Below are positions 27,359 through 35,600 of a stretch of 64,000 bases of DNA, one piece after another. The DNA comes from Roseivivax halodurans JCM 10272 (GTDB lineage: Bacteria; Pseudomonadota; Alphaproteobacteria; Rhodobacterales; Rhodobacteraceae): assembly GCF_000521785.1 (NCBI RefSeq), contig NZ_JALZ01000014.1, forward strand, positions 33,057 through 97,056, given 5' to 3'. Under the pieces are notes generated by a model that did not search any database, was not told where the DNA came from, and worked only from the letters and a program-made list of their open reading frames with translations. Numbering within the stretch: the first letter of the stretch is position 1; every line of letters begins with the position of its first letter. The position numbers were made by a program, and so were the translations under genes.

Positions 27359-28341
27359 AGCATGGACGGCAGCACCTGATCCGGCGGACGATGCCCGTCG
27401 GCGAAGGTCTTGACGTTGATCAGGACCTTCTCGCCCATCTCGGTCCGTCCTTCATGCGTCGCCGAGCCCATATGCGGCAGCAGCACCACGTTCTTCAGCG
27501 CCCGAAGCTCCGGGTTCACGTCCGTCCCGCGCTCGTAGACGTCGAGGCCTGCCCCGGCGAGATCGCTTGCCTGCAGCCGGCGGATCAGCGCGTTCTCGTC
27601 GATCACCTCGCCGCGGGAGGTGTTCACGATCACCGCCTCCGGCTTCATCAGCCGCAGCCGCCGCGCATTGAGAAGATGGAAGGTCGCCGGTGTGTGCGGG
27701 CAGTTCACCGACACCACGTCCATGCGGGCGAGCATCTGGTCGAGACTGTCCCAGTAAGTCGCCTCCAGCGCGCTCTCGGTCTCTTCGCGCAGACGCCGGC
27801 GGTTGTGGTAATGCACCTGCATCCCGAAGGCCCTGGCGCGGCGCGCCACCGCCTGCCCGATCCGGCCCATGCCGAGGATCCCGAGCCGCTTGCCGCCGAT
27901 GCGATGGCCGAGATACGCCGTCGGCGCCCAGCCGGTCCAGGCGCCGTCCTGCATCGTCGCGAGGCCTTCGGGGATGCGCCGCGTCACGCCCAGCATCAGG
28001 GCCATGACCATGTCGGCGGTATCCTCGGTCACGACGCCCGGCGTGTTCGAGACCAGGATCCCGCGGGTCCTTGCGGTGTCCACGTCGATGTGGTCCACAC
28101 CTGCACCATAATTCGCGATCAGCTTGAGCCGCTCGCCCGCCTGACCGATCAGCCCGGCATCGATGGTGTCGGTGAGCGTCGGCACCAGGACGTCGGCATT
28201 CTGCATCGCATCGAGCAGCTGCCCCCGGCTCATCGGCGTGTCGTCTTCGTTGAGCGTGACGTCGAAGAGTTCCTTCAACCGCGTCTCGACGACCTGGGGC
28301 AGGCGTCGCGTGACGACAACACTCAGGCGCTTTGATGGCAT
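27355..28341 (-). CDS. D-2-hydroxyacid dehydrogenase (glyoxylate/hydroxypyruvate reductase-like)
   Basis: 328 residues. NAD-binding LGILGMGRIGQAVARRARAFGM is in the middle (shown here as GMGRIGQAVARR), NTSRGEVIDENAL holds the arginine region, and LLPHMGSATHEGR has the catalytic histidine. These fit the GyaR/GhrB branch reducing glyoxylate or hydroxypyruvate. The substrate is not fixed by sequence. It is co-transcribed with the overlapping membrane protein gene. Confidence 0.9.
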   Translation of the reverse strand: MPSKRLSVVVTRRLPQVVETRLKELFDVTLNEDDTPMSRGQLLDAMQNADVLVPTLTDTIDAGLIGQAGERLKLIANYGAGVDHIDVDTARTRGILVSNTPGVVTEDTADMVMALMLGVTRRIPEGLATMQDGAWTGWAPTAYLGHRIGGKRLGILGMGRIGQAVARRARAFGMQVHYHNRRRLREETESALEATYWDSLDQMLARMDVVSVNCPHTPATFHLLNARRLRLMKPEAVIVNTSRGEVIDENALIRRLQASDLAGAGLDVYERGTDVNPELRALKNVVLLPHMGSATHEGRTEMGEKVLINVKTFADGHRPPDQVLPSML

Positions 28342-28451
28342 CCCTCGGTCCCCCGATCTTCAAAGCAACATTGTTTCGGCGCACAGTGTCCCAAGACGGA
28401 TCGGGGCACAAGAACCCCGGCCGGGATAAAACGAGCAGGACGGAAAACGTC

Positions 28452-28949
28452 ATGATCATGAGACGATGGGGATGGGCGCTGGCCTTGGTCCTCGCCGGCC
28501 TCGCGCCCGCCCAGGCGGCCGAGCGGGGCCCGGTCACCAACCTCCCGCTGCCGCGCTTCGTGTCGATGAAGGCCTCGGAGGGCAACGTCCGGCGCGGACC
28601 GTCGCTCACCCACCGCATCGACTGGGTCTATATGCGCCGCGACATGCCGCTCGAGGTGACCGCCGAATACGGCCACTGGCGCCGGGTGCGCGACCGCGAC
28701 GGCGCAGGTGGCTGGGTGCATTACTCGCTCCTCTCGGGGGTCCGGACCGTGCTCGTCGAGGAGGACATGCTGCCGCTCTACACCCGTCCCGCCGAAGGTG
28801 CGCAGGTGGTCGCGAAGCTCGGCCTCGGGGTCATCGCCCGGCTCGGCGAATGCCTTGAAGCATGGTGCGAACTCGAGGCGGCGGGCCATTCCGGCTGGAC
28901 CCGCAAGACCGCGCTCTGGGGCGTGGCACCGGACGAGCTCCGCGACTGA
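28452..28949 (+). CDS. Exported SH3-like domain protein
   Basis: 165 residues with a signal peptide (ALALVLAGLAPAQA). Two bacterial SH3 domains follow, around residues 35-90 (NVRRGPSLTHRIDWVYMRRD) and 95-150 (LPLYTRPAEGAQVV to GWTRKTALWG). Such periplasmic SH3b proteins usually bind peptidoglycan or protein partners. The start at 28452 is the one that gives a proper signal peptide. It is divergent from the hydroxyacid dehydrogenase. Confidence 0.85.
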   Translation: MIMRRWGWALALVLAGLAPAQAAERGPVTNLPLPRFVSMKASEGNVRRGPSLTHRIDWVYMRRDMPLEVTAEYGHWRRVRDRDGAGGWVHYSLLSGVRTVLVEEDMLPLYTRPAEGAQVVAKLGLGVIARLGECLEAWCELEAAGHSGWTRKTALWGVAPDELRD

Positions 28950-29055
28950 AAACCGGCTGGCGGCGGAGCCGGGGGGCCTCCGACCGGTAGGCGTTCAGGC
29001 GCCCCGCGCCGCAATGCCCCGGATAGCGTCGCGCGCGACACGTTCTCGTGACTTC

Positions 29056-29071
29056 ATTGACAAGTGTCAAT
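29056..29071. promoter_or_regulatory. TetR-type operator upstream of the efflux operon
   Basis: ATTGACA and TGTCAAT are exact 7-bp arms around AG, ending 19 bp before the regulator start. TGACA/TGTCA palindromes are common operators of TetR repressors that control RND pumps. The left arm contains TTGACA, so the site may overlap the promoter -35. Confidence 0.7.
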
Positions 29072-29090
29072 TATCTGCCAGATGAGGACG

Positions 29091-29690
29091 ATGGACAAGC
29101 GCCGCCTCCGTTCTCGTCTCCGTCTGCAGAAGGCTCTGCGCGATCTCATGCGCGAGTCGTCGCCGGAGGACGTTTCGGTCGAGACATTGGCCCGGAAGGC
29201 GGGCGTCACACGCCAGACCTTCTACACCCATTACGGCAGCATCTCGGCCATGCTCGACGAATATCTCGACGGATTGCTGGACGAGATGGCCCGCCGGCAC
29301 GCCGCGACCTTCGCCGATACCGCTCCGGGCGAGATCCCGGACAAGCTGCACCGCCACGTGACGTCGGTTCTGACCGATCTCGATGCGGAGGATCCCCGCC
29401 TTGGAGCCCTGCTGCTCGGGAGCGCTGCGACGGACACGGAACGCCGGCTTGCCGCCCTTGTGTCGCGCTTTCTCGAACACGGCGATCCCGACGGCAGCAG
29501 GTCGCTGTCCGCCACTGTCCAGGAGGTCCAGGCGCACTACTTCGCAGGCGCGTTCCTGGGGCTCCTGCGCTACTGGATCAGCCTCGGCCCCGACAGGCCG
29601 CCCCCCGACGTGATGGCCGGACACTTCGCCACCTTCTCCCTCTACGGCCGCAAAGGCCAATGTCTCTCGCCTGACGGAGCCTCCTCATGA
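29091..29690 (+). CDS. TetR/AcrR-family transcriptional regulator
   Basis: About 199 residues. The N-terminal helix-turn-helix LARKAGVTRQTFYTHYGS is characteristic of TetR repressors; the C-terminal domain is variable and would bind a ligand. The start is either ATG 29091 or 29082. A GTG at 29064 lies inside the operator palindrome and is rejected. Its stop overlaps the start of the adaptor gene (ATGA), so repressor and pump are one operon, probably autorepressed through the 29056 palindrome. Confidence 0.9.
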   Translation: MDKRRLRSRLRLQKALRDLMRESSPEDVSVETLARKAGVTRQTFYTHYGSISAMLDEYLDGLLDEMARRHAATFADTAPGEIPDKLHRHVTSVLTDLDAEDPRLGALLLGSAATDTERRLAALVSRFLEHGDPDGSRSLSATVQEVQAHYFAGAFLGLLRYWISLGPDRPPPDVMAGHFATFSLYGRKGQCLSPDGASS

Positions 29691-30757
29691 TCCGCCGCCT
29701 TGTCCTTTCGCTGCCGCTCCTCCTTGTGCCGATCCTCGCGGTCGCGCAGGACGAGACCGCGCAGAGCCCCGACCGCCCGCCACGTCCGGCCAAGCTCATG
29801 ACCCTCGACGGCGGGGCGGACACGATCGCGCGCCGCTTCTACGGCCGCGTCCGCGCCAAGGAGACCGTGGACCTCGCCTTTCAGGTCGGCGGACAGATCG
29901 TGACGTTTCCGGCGGAAGAGGGCAGTTCCATTCCCGCGGGCGATCTTGTGGCGCAGCTCGATCTCGACCCGTTCGAGCGGCAGCTCGCCGAGGCCCGGGT
30001 GAATCTCGACAAGGCCGAGCGCGACCTTGCGCGCCTGCGGCAGCTCGAGGGCAACGCCGCCTCCGAGGTGCAGGTCGAGAACGCCCGCACGCAGGTCCGC
30101 CTGGCCGAGATCGCGGTCGAGAACTCCGAAAGCCAGCTCGAGGACGCGACGCTCGCCGCCCCGTTCGATGCGCTTGTCGCCAGACGGATGACAGCGAACT
30201 TCTCGACGGTCTCCGCGGGCACCCCCGTCGTCCGCCTGCACGACATGAGCGAGAAGCGCGTCGCCATCGACGTTCCTGAGGTCCTCTTCCGCCGCGCCGC
30301 CGGCGGCTCGAACGTCGAGATCACCGCCACGTTCCCGGAACGCGACGACAGCTTCGAGCTCAAGCCCCGGGAGTTCGAGGCCGAGAGCTCGGATGTGGGC
30401 CAGACCTTCCGTCTGACCCTCGCCTTCACCGAGGATCCGGGCGAATGGGTCCTGCCCGGAGCCTCGACCACCGTGACCGTGGTCTCTCCGCTCGGCGGCT
30501 CCTCGGGCATCCTGATCCCCGAAACCGCGCTGCTCTACGATCCCGAGCGCAATCCGTCCGTGCTGGTGTTCGAGCCCTCGGAGGAGAACCCCGAGATCGG
30601 AACCGTGGCGCGCAGGCCGGTGTCGATCGAGGCGCGCCCCGACGGGCGCATCGCCATGACCGACGGCCCCGAGACCGGGACCGAGATCGTCATGACCGGG
30701 GTCAGCCAGCTCGAGGACGGTCAGACCGTCCGCCGCTTCAAGGGCGTCGGGGAGTAA
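29687..30757 (+). CDS. RND efflux periplasmic adaptor (membrane fusion protein)
   Basis: 356 residues with a signal peptide (MIRRLVLSLPLLLVPILAVA). The lipoyl-like half VAFQVGG-type segment (DLAFQVGGQIVTFPAEEGS), a coiled-coil hairpin (about residues 95-145) and a beta-barrel domain are in the order of AcrA/MexA-type adaptors. There is no lipobox, so it is periplasmic and held by its partners. It overlaps the TetR gene and is followed 4 bp later by the pump gene. Confidence 0.92.
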   Translation: MIRRLVLSLPLLLVPILAVAQDETAQSPDRPPRPAKLMTLDGGADTIARRFYGRVRAKETVDLAFQVGGQIVTFPAEEGSSIPAGDLVAQLDLDPFERQLAEARVNLDKAERDLARLRQLEGNAASEVQVENARTQVRLAEIAVENSESQLEDATLAAPFDALVARRMTANFSTVSAGTPVVRLHDMSEKRVAIDVPEVLFRRAAGGSNVEITATFPERDDSFELKPREFEAESSDVGQTFRLTLAFTEDPGEWVLPGASTTVTVVSPLGGSSGILIPETALLYDPERNPSVLVFEPSEENPEIGTVARRPVSIEARPDGRIAMTDGPETGTEIVMTGVSQLEDGQTVRRFKGVGE

Positions 30758-30761
30758 CGGC

Positions 30762-33700
30762 ATGCAGATCGCACGCGGCGCCATCGACCGCGCCCTCATC
30801 ACCTGGCTTCTGATGATCGGCTGCCTTCTCGGCGGGCTCTGGGGCTTTTCGACCATCGGCCGGCTCGAAGACCCGGCCTTCACCATCAAGAACGCCATCG
30901 TCCTCACGCAATATCCCGGCGCCTCTGCCGAGGAGGTCGCGCGCGAGGTGTCCGAGCCGCTCGAAAGCGCGATCCAGCAGATGTCCGAGGTCGACACGAT
31001 CACCTCGTCGAACAAGCCGGGCGTCAGCCGCGTCGAGGTGGAGATCGAGGACACCTTCGACGGCACCGAGCTGCCGCAGATCTGGGACAAGCTGCGCAAC
31101 CGCGTGAACGACGCGCAGGGCGAGCTACCCGAGGGCGCCCGGCAATCGATCGTCAACGACAGTTTCGGCGACGTCTACGGGCTCTTCTACGCCGTCACGA
31201 CGCCGGGATTCACCGACGCCGAGACACACGAGCTCGCCAATTACATGCGCCGCGAGCTTCTGGCCGTCGACGGCGTTGCGGACGTGGCGCTTGCCGGGCT
31301 GCCCGAAGAGGCGATCTTCGTCGAGCCCGAGACCGCCATCAGTGCCAATATCGGCATCCCTCCGAGCGCCCTTCTGAACGCCATATCGACAGCCGACACG
31401 GTGACGCCGGCGGGATCGGTCGATCAGAGCGGTCAGAGCATCCGCATCGCGCCGCCCCAGGGCTCGGATTCCGTCGAGGAGATCCGCAACCTCACCATCG
31501 GCGCGAGCGGCGAGGTCATCGACCTCGCCGACATCGCGAACGTGCACCGCGGCCGGGTCGACGATCCGCAGGAGATCATCCGCTTCAACGGCGCGGAGGC
31601 GTTCACGCTCGGCGTCTCGGGCAAGCAGGACCTCAACATCGTCGATGTGGGCCGCCGGGTGGACGAGCGCTTCGACCAGATCTTCAACGACATCCCCTTC
31701 GGCGTCGAGCTTCACCCGATCTACCAGCAGCATGTGGTGGTCGACGAGGCCTCGACCGGGTTCCTCGTCAACCTCGCCATGTCCGTCGCCATCGTGGTGG
31801 TCGTGCTCGCCCTCTTCATGGGCTGGCGCGCGGCGGTCGTGGTGGGGGCGACGCTGCTGCTGACCGTGGTCGGCACGGTCTTCTTCATGGCGATGTTCGG
31901 GATCGAGCTGCAGCGCATCTCCCTCGGCGCCCTGATCATCGCGATGGGCATGCTCGTCGACAACGCCATCGTCGTGGCCGAGGGCATGCAGGGTGACATG
32001 GCCGAGGGCAAATCCTCGCGCGAGGCCGCCTCGGACGTCGCCGGCAAGACGCAGATCCCGCTGCTCGGCGCGACCGTCATCGGCATCATGGCCTTCGCCG
32101 GGATCGGCCTCAGCCCCGATGCGACGGGCGAGTTCCTGTTCTCGCTCTTCGCCGTGATCGGCATCTCGCTGCTGCTCTCCTGGGTGCTGGCGATCACCGC
32201 GACACCGCTCCTTGCGCATTACTTCTTCAAGCGCGGCGGCGTCGCGGAGGGCGGCGCCTATAACGGCCCGGTGTTTCGCGCGTATGCCGCCACCCTGCGC
32301 CTCGCGCTCAGGCTGCGCTGGCTGGTGGTGGTTGCACTGATCGGCATCACCGTGGTCTGCTACATCGGCTTCGGCCAGGTGAAGCAGCAGTTCTTCCCCG
32401 ACAGCAACACGCCGCTCTTCTACGTGCATTACAAGCTGCCGCAGGGCGCCGACATCTCGCGCACCGCCGCGGACATGCAGGTGCTGGAGAACTGGCTCGA
32501 CGATCAGGACGAGGTGGCGTCGGTCGCGACCTTCGTCGGCGGCGGCGCGTCGCGCTTCATGCTGACCTACGCCCCCGAGGAGGCGCTGCCCACTTACGGG
32601 CATCTCATCATCCGCACCTCGACGCTCGAGCAGATCCCCCCGCTCCGCGACCGGCTCGAGGAGTTCGGCCGCAGCGCCCTGCCCCAGGGCGAGTTCCGCA
32701 CCGAACGTCTGGCCTTCGGCCCGGGCGGCGGTGCTCCGATCGCGGTGCGGTTCTCGGGCAGCGATCCGAACGTCTTGCGCGCCCTCGCCGAGGAAGCCTC
32801 GTCCCGCATGTCCGAGGCCTCGGACCGGCTCATCGACCTGCGCACTGACTGGCGCGAGCGCGAGATGGTGCTGACGCCGCTCTACGCCGCCGAACGTGCG
32901 CAGACGGCGGGGGTCGCGCGCGAGGACGTTGCCGACGCGCTGGCGCTCGCCACCGACGGCACCCGCGCCGGCACCTATCGCGAGGACGACCGGCTGATTC
33001 CGATCGTCGTACGCGATCCCGATGCCGGGCGCACCGGGGCGGACCATCTGATCGACCGCCCCGTCTGGTCCGAGCCCGCGGGCACCTACGTGCCGCTCGA
33101 GCGGCTCGTCGACGGCTTCGGCTACGAGGTGCACGACACGCTCTACCAGCGCCGCAACCGCGTACCGACCATCGCGGTCGAAGCGGGCGTGCCCCCCGGC
33201 GTCAACGCGATGGAAGTCTTCGCCGAGATCCGCGGCACCATCGAGGCGATGACCCTGCCCGAGGGCTACCAGCTCGAATGGGGCGGCGAATACGAAAGCT
33301 CGACCGAGGCGCAGGAAAGCCTCGGGCAGCAGCTCCCCGTCTCGCTGCTGATCATGGTGATCATCTCGGTGCTGCTCTTCGGCAAGCTGCGCCAGCCGCT
33401 GATCATCTGGCTGCTGGTGCCGATGTCGGTGAACGGCGTGGCGATCGGTCTCTTGGGCACCGGGCTGCCGTTCTCCTTCACCGCTCTCCTGGGCCTGCTG
33501 TCGCTGTCGGGCATGCTGATCAAGAACGGCATCGTTCTGGTCGAGGAGATCGACCTTACCCGGGCCGAGGGCGTGCCCTTCCGCGAGGCTGTGGTCCGCG
33601 CCTCGACCTCGCGCCTGAGACCGGTGGTGCTCGCGGCGGGCACGACGATCCTCGGGATGACGCCCCTCCTGTGGGACGCGTTCTTCGCCTCGATGGCGGT

Positions 33701-33821
33701 GACGATCATGGGCGGGCTGGGCTTCGCGTCGATCCTGACGCTGTTCGCGGCGCCGGTCCTCTACGTAATCTTCTTTCCGAAGGCCTGGAAGGCGGACTCC
33801 CCGGCGAAGGGGACGTCCTGA
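30762..33821 (+). CDS. RND-family efflux permease
   Basis: 1019 residues, normal for an AcrB-like proton antiporter: twelve membrane segments and two large periplasmic loops. The proton-relay segment reads GMLVDNAIVVAEG, with Asp then Asn where AcrB has two Asp. The TM10 lysine is present in LIKNGIVLVEE. This D-N form occurs in several less-studied RND clades. No TolC-like outer-membrane gene is in the operon, so an outer channel must be supplied from elsewhere. Substrate unknown. Confidence 0.93.
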   Translation: MQIARGAIDRALITWLLMIGCLLGGLWGFSTIGRLEDPAFTIKNAIVLTQYPGASAEEVAREVSEPLESAIQQMSEVDTITSSNKPGVSRVEVEIEDTFDGTELPQIWDKLRNRVNDAQGELPEGARQSIVNDSFGDVYGLFYAVTTPGFTDAETHELANYMRRELLAVDGVADVALAGLPEEAIFVEPETAISANIGIPPSALLNAISTADTVTPAGSVDQSGQSIRIAPPQGSDSVEEIRNLTIGASGEVIDLADIANVHRGRVDDPQEIIRFNGAEAFTLGVSGKQDLNIVDVGRRVDERFDQIFNDIPFGVELHPIYQQHVVVDEASTGFLVNLAMSVAIVVVVLALFMGWRAAVVVGATLLLTVVGTVFFMAMFGIELQRISLGALIIAMGMLVDNAIVVAEGMQGDMAEGKSSREAASDVAGKTQIPLLGATVIGIMAFAGIGLSPDATGEFLFSLFAVIGISLLLSWVLAITATPLLAHYFFKRGGVAEGGAYNGPVFRAYAATLRLALRLRWLVVVALIGITVVCYIGFGQVKQQFFPDSNTPLFYVHYKLPQGADISRTAADMQVLENWLDDQDEVASVATFVGGGASRFMLTYAPEEALPTYGHLIIRTSTLEQIPPLRDRLEEFGRSALPQGEFRTERLAFGPGGGAPIAVRFSGSDPNVLRALAEEASSRMSEASDRLIDLRTDWREREMVLTPLYAAERAQTAGVAREDVADALALATDGTRAGTYREDDRLIPIVVRDPDAGRTGADHLIDRPVWSEPAGTYVPLERLVDGFGYEVHDTLYQRRNRVPTIAVEAGVPPGVNAMEVFAEIRGTIEAMTLPEGYQLEWGGEYESSTEAQESLGQQLPVSLLIMVIISVLLFGKLRQPLIIWLLVPMSVNGVAIGLLGTGLPFSFTALLGLLSLSGMLIKNGIVLVEEIDLTRAEGVPFREAVVRASTSRLRPVVLAAGTTILGMTPLLWDAFFASMAVTIMGGLGFASILTLFAAPVLYVIFFPKAWKADSPAKGTS

Positions 33822-33833
33822 CCCCGAGGGGGT

Positions 33834-33884
33834 GCGAGAGGCTCTGCCTCTCGCGCTCTCCCGAGTATTTCTTCCAAGAAGAAG
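33834..33884 (+). repeat. Hairpin-tail intergenic repeat, copy C
   Basis: Stem GCGAGAGG, loop CTCTG, stem CCTCTCGC, then GCTCTCCCGAGTATTTCTTC and the tail CAAGAAGAAG. It sits between the end of the RND pump gene and the end of the GMC oxidoreductase gene, oriented with the pump. It is the closest relative of copy A. Confidence 0.7.
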
Positions 33885-33893
33885 TGGGGATGC

Positions 33894-35483
33894 TCAGTGT
33901 TTGGCCGCGGCCGCGATGAGGTCCGCGGCCTTTTCCGCGATCATCGCGGTCGGGGCGTTCGTGTTGCCGCTGGTGATCGTCGGCATGACGCTCGCATCGA
34001 CGACCCGCAGGCCCGCGACGCCGCGCAGGCGCAGCTCTGCATCGAGCGGCGCGCCGTCGTCCATGCCCATGCGCACAGTGCCGACCGGGTGGAAGATCGT
34101 CGTGCCGATGGCGCCGGCCGCCCGGGCGAGCTCCTCGTCGGATTGCGCATCCGTCCCCGGCTTCACCTCCTCCGGCGCGTAGCGGGCCATGGCGTGCTGC
34201 GACATGATCCGGCGGGTGAGGCGGATGGCGTCCGCGGCCGTGCGGCGATCGCCTTCGGTCGAGAGGTAATTCGGCGCGATCTCCGGTGCGGCGCCGGGGT
34301 CGGCCGACGTGAGGCGCACCGTTCCGCGGCTTTCCGGGCGCAGGTGGCAAACGCTCGCGGTGATCGCGGGAAAGGTGTCGAGCGGCTGACCGAAAGCCGC
34401 GAGCGACAGCGGCTGGACATGGTATTCGAGATCGGCCGTCGCGACGTCGGGGCGGGACTTCGCAAATGCGCCGAGCTGCGAGGGCGCCATGGACATCGGC
34501 CCCGACCGGAAGAGCGCGTATTCGAGCCCGATCCGGGCCTTGCCGAAGAGCGTGCTGGCGAGCTCGTTCAGCGTCTTCGCGTTTCCAAGCCGCCAGGAGC
34601 AGCGCAATTGCAGATGGTCCTGAAGGTTCCTGCCGATGGCCGGCACGTCCCGCCGCGTCGCGATCCCCTGCTCGGACAGCCATTCCCCCGGGCCGATCCC
34701 CGAAAGCTGCAACAGGTGCGGCGAGCCGATCGCACCGGCACAGAGGATGACCTCGGCGCGCGCATGCGCGGTGACGCTCTTGCCGCCGCGGGTGAAGGTC
34801 ACACCCGTCGCGCGGCCCTCCGAGAGCTCGATGCGGGAGACCTGCGCGTTCGTCTCGATCCGGAGCCGCGTCTTGTCGGCCCCGCGCAGGAAGGCTTTCG
34901 CCATGCTCATGCGCCAGCCGTTCTTCTGGCTCACCCGGAAGTAGCTCACACCCTCGTTGTCGCCGGTGTTGAAGTCGTCGACCTTGGGGATGCCGGCGGC
35001 CTCGGCCGCGTCGGCGAAATCGTCGAGAACCTTCCATTTGAGCCGCTGGTTCTCGATCCGCCACGGACCGCCCGCGCCGTGGTGCTCGGAGGCGCCGCCG
35101 ACGTAATCCTCGGAGCGCAGGAAATAGGGTCGCACGTCGTCCCAGCCCCAGCCCGCAAGGCCCCTCTGCCGCCAGCCATCGTAATCCGCGGCCTGGCCGC
35201 GGATGTAGAGCATGCCGTTGATCGAGGAGGAGCCGCCGAGGATGCGGCCGCGCGGATAGACGAGCGAGCGGCCGTGCAGGCCCGGCTCCTCGCGCGTGCG
35301 AAACATCCAGTCGGTGCGGGGATTGCCGATGCAGTAGAGATAGCCCATCGGGATGTGGACCCAGTGGTAATTGTCGCGTCCCCCGGCCTCGAGCAGCGTG
35401 ACGCTGTGGCCTGCGTCGCTCAGGCGGCGCGCGAGAACGCAGCCCGCGGTTCCGGCCCCGACGATGACGTAGTCGCTCTCCAT
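33894..35483 (-). CDS. GMC-family oxidoreductase (choline dehydrogenase-like)
   Basis: 529 residues. FAD-binding VIVGAGTAGCVLARRL at the N-terminus, the GMC signature YPRGRILGGSSSINGMLY, and the C-terminal catalytic pair in HPVGTVRMG and TITSGNTNAP. It is closest to BetA-like alcohol dehydrogenases, which oxidise choline or other alcohols with FAD. The next gene upstream is a BCCT betaine/choline carrier, which supports but does not prove choline. No betB or betI is nearby. The start is 35483. Confidence 0.88.
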   Translation of the reverse strand: MESDYVIVGAGTAGCVLARRLSDAGHSVTLLEAGGRDNYHWVHIPMGYLYCIGNPRTDWMFRTREEPGLHGRSLVYPRGRILGGSSSINGMLYIRGQAADYDGWRQRGLAGWGWDDVRPYFLRSEDYVGGASEHHGAGGPWRIENQRLKWKVLDDFADAAEAAGIPKVDDFNTGDNEGVSYFRVSQKNGWRMSMAKAFLRGADKTRLRIETNAQVSRIELSEGRATGVTFTRGGKSVTAHARAEVILCAGAIGSPHLLQLSGIGPGEWLSEQGIATRRDVPAIGRNLQDHLQLRCSWRLGNAKTLNELASTLFGKARIGLEYALFRSGPMSMAPSQLGAFAKSRPDVATADLEYHVQPLSLAAFGQPLDTFPAITASVCHLRPESRGTVRLTSADPGAAPEIAPNYLSTEGDRRTAADAIRLTRRIMSQHAMARYAPEEVKPGTDAQSDEELARAAGAIGTTIFHPVGTVRMGMDDGAPLDAELRLRGVAGLRVVDASVMPTITSGNTNAPTAMIAEKAADLIAAAAKH

Positions 35484-35552
35484 GCACCCCTCCCCTTTTG
35501 CGCCGCCGCAGACTTGCGCGGGACGGGGGCAAGCGCAAGGCTCTGACATGAG

Positions 35553-35577
35553 ACGCCCCGCCGGTGGGGCGGGGCGT
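35553..35577. terminator. Hairpin after the BCCT gene
   Basis: ACGCCCCGCC and GGCGGGGCGT form an exact 10-bp stem with a 5-nt loop between the BCCT stop codon (35601) and the GMC start. A short T stretch follows only on the + strand, so its terminator role for the minus-strand BCCT gene is uncertain. Confidence 0.45.
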
Positions 35578-35600
35578 TTCGGGCTTGGGTGTATCTCAGA

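Noticed and set aside
33897..35546. 549-codon open frame on the + strand opposite the GMC oxidoreductase
   Set aside because: The opposite strand shows complete GMC motifs; this frame has none and has no ribosome site.
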